Shown: positions 57,353 to 64,000 of the stretch, piece after piece
Layout: each line of letters opens with the position of its first letter
How positions within the stretch are numbered: the stretch's first letter is position 1
From: JBFLYN01 sp040756655
GTDB taxonomy: Bacteria; Bacillota; Sulfobacillia; UBA8153
Direction: 5' to 3'
Assembly (NCBI GenBank): GCA_040756655.1
Contig: JBFLYN010000012.1
Location: 5,110 to 69,109, forward strand
Length of the DNA: 64,000 nucleotides
Position numbers and translations under genes: made by a program
The notes under the pieces: generated by a model
Seen by the model: the letters and a program-made list of their open reading frames with translations, nothing else
What the model was told of the DNA's origin: nothing
Databases searched by the model: none

Positions 57353-58327
57353 ATGGATCAAATGCACAGACTGTGGGAGAAGCTCAAAAACGACCGCCGC
57401 TACTGGGCCATTGCCGCCGCCGTGGTAGTAGTGCTGGCAGCCATCACCCTGGCCCGGCCGGGAGCGCTGCTCAGGCCAGGAGTGCCAAGGGTGGTGGACC
57501 GGGATCCCATCCCGGAGCCAACGCTTCGGGTGTTCTTCCACGATACCGGCGAGATCCGCCACATGCCCATGGAGGAGTACCTGATGGGCGTAGTGGCTGC
57601 GGAAATGGATCCAAACTGGCCCCGGCAGGCCTTGGCCGCCCAGGCCATCATCGCCCGGACTTTCACCATGCGCAAGCTGGAAGCCGGGGGTGTGGCCCAC
57701 CGGAACGCCGACGCCAGCACGGATCCGGAGGAGTTTCAAGCCTACGACGCCGGGCGCATCAACGATAACGTAAGAGGTGCGGTCCAGGCCACGCGTGGGG
57801 AGATCATCACTCACCAGGGACGACCCATACTGGCCTGGTTTCATGCCAGTTCTGGCGGACGCACCGCCACCGCCGAGGAAGGCCTCGGCTTCACCGGTGA
57901 ACCTACCCCTTACATCAGATCCATAAGTGACCTGGAGGAGACCGACGACATCCGGTGGTCCCGGGAATTCACCGCCGCCCAGATCATGCAGGCCGCTGCA
58001 AAACTGGGCGTACCCGGTGGCGCCCTAGAATCCATCCGGGAGGGCAAGAAGGGTCCCTCGGGCCGGCTGACCACGCTGGTCATCAACGGCCGTGAAGTAC
58101 CCGCTCCTGACTTCAGGCTGGCCATTGGCAGCAGTCTCATGCGCTCAACGCTGATCGACGACATCCGCCACGACGGGAACACCGTGACCATGCGCGGCCG
58201 GGGGTTCGGGCACGGCGTGGGCATGTCACAATGGGGTGCTTGGGTCATGGCCCAGCGCGGGAGATCAGCCGAAGAGATCGTTGGCTTCTACTACCACAAC
58301 ATCCTCATCGAGCGGTTCTGGAGGTAG
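57353..58327 (+). CDS. Membrane-anchored SpoIID/LytB-domain protein
   Basis: 324 residues. One membrane helix (about 17-36, AIAAAVVVVLAAITL), then an outward SpoIID domain: VEEYLMGVVAAEM-like segment (PMEEYLMGVVAAEMDPNWP), ALAAQAIIARTF, HASSGGRTA, and GRGFGHGVGMSQWGA at the C-terminus. SpoIID is a peptidoglycan lytic transglycosylase of engulfment; this shorter relative may act on cell wall in sporulation or growth. ATG 57353 after GAGGGGAG. The frame continues upstream without conservation. Confidence 0.87.
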   Translation: MDQMHRLWEKLKNDRRYWAIAAAVVVVLAAITLARPGALLRPGVPRVVDRDPIPEPTLRVFFHDTGEIRHMPMEEYLMGVVAAEMDPNWPRQALAAQAIIARTFTMRKLEAGGVAHRNADASTDPEEFQAYDAGRINDNVRGAVQATRGEIITHQGRPILAWFHASSGGRTATAEEGLGFTGEPTPYIRSISDLEETDDIRWSREFTAAQIMQAAAKLGVPGGALESIREGKKGPSGRLTTLVINGREVPAPDFRLAIGSSLMRSTLIDDIRHDGNTVTMRGRGFGHGVGMSQWGAWVMAQRGRSAEEIVGFYYHNILIERFWR

Positions 58328-58336
58328 CGGCGAAAA

Positions 58337-58368
58337 CAAACAGCCCCTCTTTCCAGAGCGGCTGTTTG
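58337..58368. terminator. Bidirectional terminator
   Basis: 9 bp stem CAAACAGCC / GGCTGTTTG between the convergent spoIID-like and EF-G-like genes. On the minus strand it is followed by TTTTCG, which is good for the EF-G-like transcript. On the plus strand the tail is GCTTCTGG, weaker. Confidence 0.7.
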
Positions 58369-58389
58369 CTTCTGGTAACCCGATCCGGC

Positions 58390-60444
<2,055 letters not shown>

Positions 60445-60470
60445 GGAAGTTTCCCCCTCAGCCATAATGA

Positions 60471-60487
60471 AAAAAGCCCAAAAGGGC
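60471..60487 (-). terminator. Weak hairpin with T6 upstream of the EF-G-like gene
   Basis: Minus strand GCCC-TTTT-GGGC followed by TTTTTTC. The stem is only 4-5 bp. It may end the amidohydrolase transcript. The 133 nt between it and that gene show nothing else convincing. Confidence 0.35.
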
Positions 60488-60620
60488 CCAGGTGCGCCAG
60501 ACCGGTTCTACTACCGTAAAGCCCATAGCGCAATAGGCACCAAACGTCATTCATTCGCCAGGCACTCGTCTTTTCCTGCTGGAAGCCAAGCCCAGACTAT
60601 TTTCTCCGGCCCGCTCCGGG

Positions 60621-62228
60621 TTATGCGCCGGTGTCAAACGCGGCATGACGGTATACCCAGCGTCCCCCTACCATAGTCCCGAGTATCTTGGTGGCCGTCA
60701 AGCGTGCTGGATCCACCGCGAAGATGTCCTGGTCCATTACGACCAGGTCGGCAAATTTGCCCGGGGTAAGCGACCCTTTGAGGTGCTCCTCGCCCGATGC
60801 CAGCGCTGCTCCCATGGTATATCCCCAGACGGCCTGGTAGACGGTGATCCGCTCTTCTGGATACCAGGGTGGGCTTTCCCGGTCGTCCGGGTGCTGCCTG
60901 GTGACGGCAGCGGCGATGCCCTTGATGGGGTCGATGTTCTCCACGGGAGCATCGGAACCGAAAGCCAGCACCGCCCGGTGGTCCCAGAGGCTCTTGAACG
61001 CGTAGGCCCAACGCGCCCGGGTGCCCCAGTGCCTGTCGGCGATCCAGCGGTCCGAGACGGCATGGAAAGGCTGCATGGACGCGATGACGTTGAGCTCGGC
61101 GAACCGCGGCAGGTCCTGGGGAGTCAGCAGCTGGGCATGCTCGATGCGCTGCCTCAGGCCCCGCTTGGCCGCCTCGTCCTTCACCGCTTCCAGGGCGTCC
61201 AGCACTTCGCGGTTGGCCCGGTCTCCAATGGCATGGATGGCCACGGCGATGCCGGCCCGGGCCGCCCGGGCAACATCCTCGCGCAGCTCGTCCACGGTAA
61301 TGGTGGAAATGCCGTAAGAACCGGGGTTGTTCTCGTATGGCTCGAACATGCGGGCCGTCTGCACGCCCAACGCACCATCGGCGAACATCTTTAGCTGGCC
61401 CACGCGGAGCCACTCATTGCCAAAGCCCGAACGTATCCCCAGTTCTATAGCAGTATCCAGGAGCTTGTGAGGAATGGTGGCAGTAAAGCGCATGTCGCGA
61501 CTTCCTAAGCGCTGTAGTGCCCCCAGGGTGGGGGGGCCTTCCATGGTATGAATGCCGGTAAGCCCCAGCGCATTGGATGAAGCGATTCCGGCCAAGATGG
61601 CCCGGTCGTATTCCGCGGGTTCAGGCTCAGGGACCACTCGCCAGATCAGGGCCTGGGCGGTCTCTTTGAAAATGCCCGTGGGAAAGCCAGATTCATCCCA
61701 TTCCATGCCCCCGCCGGGTGGGCAAACAGTGTCCCGTTCCACCCCGGCCAGTTCCAGCGCACGGGTGTTGCACCACATGGAGTGCCCGCACTTAGAGCGC
61801 AAAAACACCGGCCGGTCGGCGACCACCCGGTCCAGGTCATGCCGGGTGGGAAAGTCACCCTTGCCCCAGACGTTCTTGTTGAAGCCGCCACCTCTCACCC
61901 ACGAGCCCGGCGCAAGCTTCTGGGCATGCACCCGCACCTTTTCCAGGGCTTCCTCCAGCGTGGGGATACCGTCGAGGTCCACCTCGATCTGCCTGAACGA
62001 ATGGGACGCAAAATGGGTGTGAGCGTCTATGAGCCCCGGCATGATGGTCCAGCCTTTAGCGTCCAATACGAAAGTGCCCTGGCCGGAGAGCCCCGCCACA
62101 TCCTTGAATTTGCCAACTGCCGCGATTTTGCCGTCACGCACCGCCAGGCTGTCGGCTATGGGGTACTCAGGGTCCATGGTGTGGATGCGAGCGTTTTGGA
62201 TGATCAGGTCATCGGTCATTGGCTTCAC
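60621..62228 (-). CDS. YtcJ-type amidohydrolase
   Basis: 535 residues of the metal-dependent amidohydrolase superfamily (Amidohydro_3). Metal-binding HTH in LIDAHTHFASHSF, IGDRANREVLDAL (after AVAIHA with His), RIEHAQLLTPQD and the C-terminal FGSDAPVENIDPIKGI with Asp ligand; SLTPGKFADLVVMD closes the fold. Substrate unknown; relatives act on N-acyl or formamide groups. The start is GTG 62228 close to AAAGGAG; ATG 62219 is the alternative with 13 nt spacing. Confidence 0.83.
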   Translation of the reverse strand: MKPMTDDLIIQNARIHTMDPEYPIADSLAVRDGKIAAVGKFKDVAGLSGQGTFVLDAKGWTIMPGLIDAHTHFASHSFRQIEVDLDGIPTLEEALEKVRVHAQKLAPGSWVRGGGFNKNVWGKGDFPTRHDLDRVVADRPVFLRSKCGHSMWCNTRALELAGVERDTVCPPGGGMEWDESGFPTGIFKETAQALIWRVVPEPEPAEYDRAILAGIASSNALGLTGIHTMEGPPTLGALQRLGSRDMRFTATIPHKLLDTAIELGIRSGFGNEWLRVGQLKMFADGALGVQTARMFEPYENNPGSYGISTITVDELREDVARAARAGIAVAIHAIGDRANREVLDALEAVKDEAAKRGLRQRIEHAQLLTPQDLPRFAELNVIASMQPFHAVSDRWIADRHWGTRARWAYAFKSLWDHRAVLAFGSDAPVENIDPIKGIAAAVTRQHPDDRESPPWYPEERITVYQAVWGYTMGAALASGEEHLKGSLTPGKFADLVVMDQDIFAVDPARLTATKILGTMVGGRWVYRHAAFDTGA

Positions 62229-62344
62229 CGTTCTCCTTTTAGGGATTGCATCCAAGCAGGCACGTATGTCCATAGCTGGGTGTTCTGTCTGGCACAAGAG
62301 TGCTATTCAACGCCGGGGTGGCAAAGACCTCTACGAAAAGACAA

Positions 62345-62364
62345 CGCCCGGCTTACGCCGGGCG
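62345..62364 (-). terminator. Terminator after the stalk-domain gene
   Basis: 8 bp stem CGCCCGGC / GCCGGGCG with a 4 nt loop, followed on the minus strand by TTGTCTTTTC, 15 nt after the stop codon. Confidence 0.72.
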
Positions 62365-62379
62365 CTGCGGTCCTTTCAC

Positions 62380-63825
62380 CTATGGCATCACAAAGTACGT
62401 GGCGGCCACGGTGCGATAGCTGCCTTCGATGTTGGACTGGACCTCGGCCAGGTAAGTGCCTGTCGGAAGGTTGTGCAGCGTCACGTAGTGATACCTGGTG
62501 GCCCCGCCGGCGAAGGTACCCAGGGACTGGCCGAATCCCACGCCCGGCATTACCTGCCCGGCATCGGGTCCGGTGGCCTTCTTCACCACGATCCTGTAGC
62601 CGAACTGGGCGGGCATGGTCAGGTCTTCGACCGGGTTCCGGATCTCCAGGGTCAAACGGGGCCCATTGCCCAGCATGCTCCGGGCCTGGAACGAGATGTT
62701 GTAACGAAGCGGGTCCCGCCGCACTATGGTGATGTCGGAAGATGCCACCCGGCGCTCAGCGCCGTTGCCGGCGAAGTAGGCTTCGGCCGCGTAGGTGCCG
62801 CCGGGCAGGTCAGGAAGATCGGTCCAGTATACCACGTGCTCGCCGGCCCTCAGCTGGCGCTGCTGTACCACCTGCAGGTAAACCTGGTCGTCGGACGCCT
62901 GCCATACCTTCACGCCATTTTTCCTTAGGACGAAGTCGTGCGTCTTGGAAGTGGGGAAGGTCAGGGTGACGTCTTTCCCCGTGCCGTTGTAGACCATGAG
63001 CCCGAGTCTCTGGTTGTTGGCATCGTGGAGGAGCCCATAGGTAAGCCGCGACGGCGTGGGCGCCGGGATGTTTAGGGTCGTCCTGGCCACAGCTGCCTGG
63101 CTACCCGGGAAATAGGCTTCGACAACGTAGCTGCCGGCTGCCAGCTGGGGCAGTCCGGTCCAGTAGGTCCGCGCCTGCCCGGGGTTGAAGGTCTCGTTCA
63201 TGATGAGCATGAGATAAGCCTGCCCATCAGATGCCTGCCATACCTTGTTGCTGCCTTGCCTGATGATGAAGTCGTGGGTCTGGGACGAGTTGAACGTGAC
63301 CTGCGCCCTCTGGTTGGAGATGTTCTTCACGGTCAGCCCCACGCGGCCATTGGGCAAATCCACTATTATCCCGTACTCAAACCGGCTTTTTGGGGGCGTC
63401 TCGATGATGAGTCTTTCTACATCCCAGCGCACCTGCAGTCCCAGGACGTCAGAGAGAAATGCCGTTGGGACGTAGCTGGTGCCCTGTGAAAGCCGGCTAG
63501 AAATGGGCAACTGGACTACCCGACCATCCACCGTCGCCTGGGCTTGGTCCATGGGGAACCTGATGGTGCTGCCGCCGGGCATGACTGCCACCGCGCTTCG
63601 GCCGGCACCATCCCAGCTGACCCGGGCACCCAGTGCGGCGAAGGTGGCCCGGAACGGCACCAGCGTGTGACCGCCCACTACCATGGGACGGTGCCTGGAG
63701 TGCAGTTCTTGCCCTTCCACCACTATGGTCGACCTGGCCGGGGCTGCCGCTGCCGGCACTGCTGCTGCCAGCGAGAAAACCAGGGCAATGGTGAGTGCCA
63801 GGCTGGTCCATCTGCTCTTCCTCAT
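62380..63825 (-). CDS. Secreted protein with stalk domain and two BsuPI-like domains
   Basis: 481 residues. Signal peptide (about 1-31, hydrophobic LALTIALVFSLAAAVPAAAA). A copper-amine-oxidase-N-like stalk domain (about 33-143; VGGHTLVPFRATFAALGA, SRLSQGTSYVPTAFLSDVLG) common in Clostridia exported proteins. Then two repeats of BsuPI-type (protease-inhibitor-like) domains, about 149-255 and 261-365, each with THDF(I/V)(I/L)R...KVWQAS and a YWT(G/D)LPxL end, and a further beta-rich C-terminal part. ATG 63825 after GGAGGAGAG. Likely acts at the cell surface; target unknown. Confidence 0.83.
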   Translation of the reverse strand: MRKSRWTSLALTIALVFSLAAAVPAAAAPARSTIVVEGQELHSRHRPMVVGGHTLVPFRATFAALGARVSWDGAGRSAVAVMPGGSTIRFPMDQAQATVDGRVVQLPISSRLSQGTSYVPTAFLSDVLGLQVRWDVERLIIETPPKSRFEYGIIVDLPNGRVGLTVKNISNQRAQVTFNSSQTHDFIIRQGSNKVWQASDGQAYLMLIMNETFNPGQARTYWTGLPQLAAGSYVVEAYFPGSQAAVARTTLNIPAPTPSRLTYGLLHDANNQRLGLMVYNGTGKDVTLTFPTSKTHDFVLRKNGVKVWQASDDQVYLQVVQQRQLRAGEHVVYWTDLPDLPGGTYAAEAYFAGNGAERRVASSDITIVRRDPLRYNISFQARSMLGNGPRLTLEIRNPVEDLTMPAQFGYRIVVKKATGPDAGQVMPGVGFGQSLGTFAGGATRYHYVTLHNLPTGTYLAEVQSNIEGSYRTVAATYFVMP

Positions 63826-63843
63826 TGCTCTCTCCTCCAATAC

Positions 63844-63857
63844 GCAGCATATGCTGC
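63844..63857. repeat. 14 bp palindrome upstream of the stalk-domain gene
   Basis: GCAGCATATGCTGC is perfectly self-complementary and lies just before the ribosome site. It could be an operator or a translation-blocking hairpin. No clear -35/-10 pair was found in 63858-63945. Confidence 0.4.
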
Positions 63858-63945
63858 TGTTTTGCCTACTCCAGGTTAGACGGGGTTGTGGAGAAGAGGT
63901 TCCGGCGTAATTACTGGAAGAGCAGGTAGAAGCGTAGGAACAGCA

Positions 63946-63968
63946 AAGCCCGCCAAAGAGGCGGGCTT
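63946..63968 (-). terminator. Terminator of the rRNA operon
   Basis: 9 bp stem AAGCCCGCC / GGCGGGCTT with a 5 nt loop on the minus strand, then TGCTGTTCC. It sits directly after the 3' end of the 5S rRNA. Confidence 0.72.
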
Positions 63969-63975
63969 GGAAAGG

Positions 63976-64000
63976 TATTCCGGCGGTGTCCTACTCTCCC
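63976..64000 (-). rRNA. rrf: 5S ribosomal RNA, 3' end (partial)
   Basis: The minus strand from the window edge reads GGGAGAGTAGGACACCGCCG, the conserved 3' end of bacterial 5S rRNA. The rest, and presumably 23S and 16S, lies beyond 64000. Confidence 0.85.

Overview
This 64 kb window comes from a GC-rich, spore-former-type member of the Bacillota (Clostridia-like). The evidence is the gene order sigH - tRNAs - tuf - rpmG - tRNA-Trp - secE - nusG - rplKAJL - rpoBC - rplGB - rpsLG - fusA - tuf - S10/spc/alpha clusters - ecfA1A2T - truA - rplM - rpsI, a ctsR-mcsA-mcsB-clpC-radA heat-shock operon with a CtsR box, zinc-type ribosomal proteins, SigH, CarD and an L10 leader. I do not assign a genus.

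Layout, left to right. 1-1411 (+): the end of a chemotaxis block (3' end of cheB, cheR, cheX). 1452-39435 (-): a nearly uninterrupted superoperon for translation and transcription. In reading order (high to low coordinate) it is sigH, five tRNAs (Thr-TGT, Tyr, two initiator Met, Thr-GGT), tuf2, rpmG, tRNA-Trp, secE, nusG, rplKAJL, rpoBC, rplGB, rpsLG, fusA, tuf1, then the S10, spc and alpha ribosomal protein clusters with secY, adk, map and infA, then the ECF transporter module, truA, rplM and rpsI. rpmD (L30) is missing from its slot. Good -35/-10 promoters precede sigH, rpmG/secE, rplJL, rpoBC and rplGB, so the block is read as several overlapping transcription units. 39615-44285: a nitroreductase (+) facing rlmB, thyX, fused ispDF and yacL (-).

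44364-47577 is the only clearly accessory stretch. It holds a 2.0 kb ISAs1-type insertion sequence with terminal inverted repeats, a 10 bp target duplication and a DruA-like (DUF4338) domain fused to a decayed transposase, followed by the remnant of a second DDE-transposase element. 47760-49055: carD (-) with two tandem promoters, then tRNA-Ala and a small Cys-containing protein of unknown function (+). 49064-55108 (-): the ctsR operon. 55113-57211 (-): trxB and an RlmI-type methyltransferase. 57353-58327 (+): a membrane-anchored SpoIID-like protein. 58390-63825 (-): an EF-G paralogue, a YtcJ-type amidohydrolase and a secreted protein with a stalk domain and two BsuPI-like domains. The window ends inside a 5S rRNA gene on the minus strand, so an rRNA operon lies just beyond it.

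Most of the window is conserved housekeeping. The more unusual observations are a ThyX whose signature motif is split by about 20 extra residues, a very long acidic tail on RpoB, a Cys-rich insertion in EF-Tu, two near-identical tuf genes, a palindrome that exactly fills the sigH promoter spacer, heavy use of TTG starts in highly expressed genes, loss of several genes normally found at this locus (rpmD, disA, gltX, cysE, cysS), and the DruA-transposase fusion. I did not find CRISPR arrays, prophage genes or a clear new multi-gene system.
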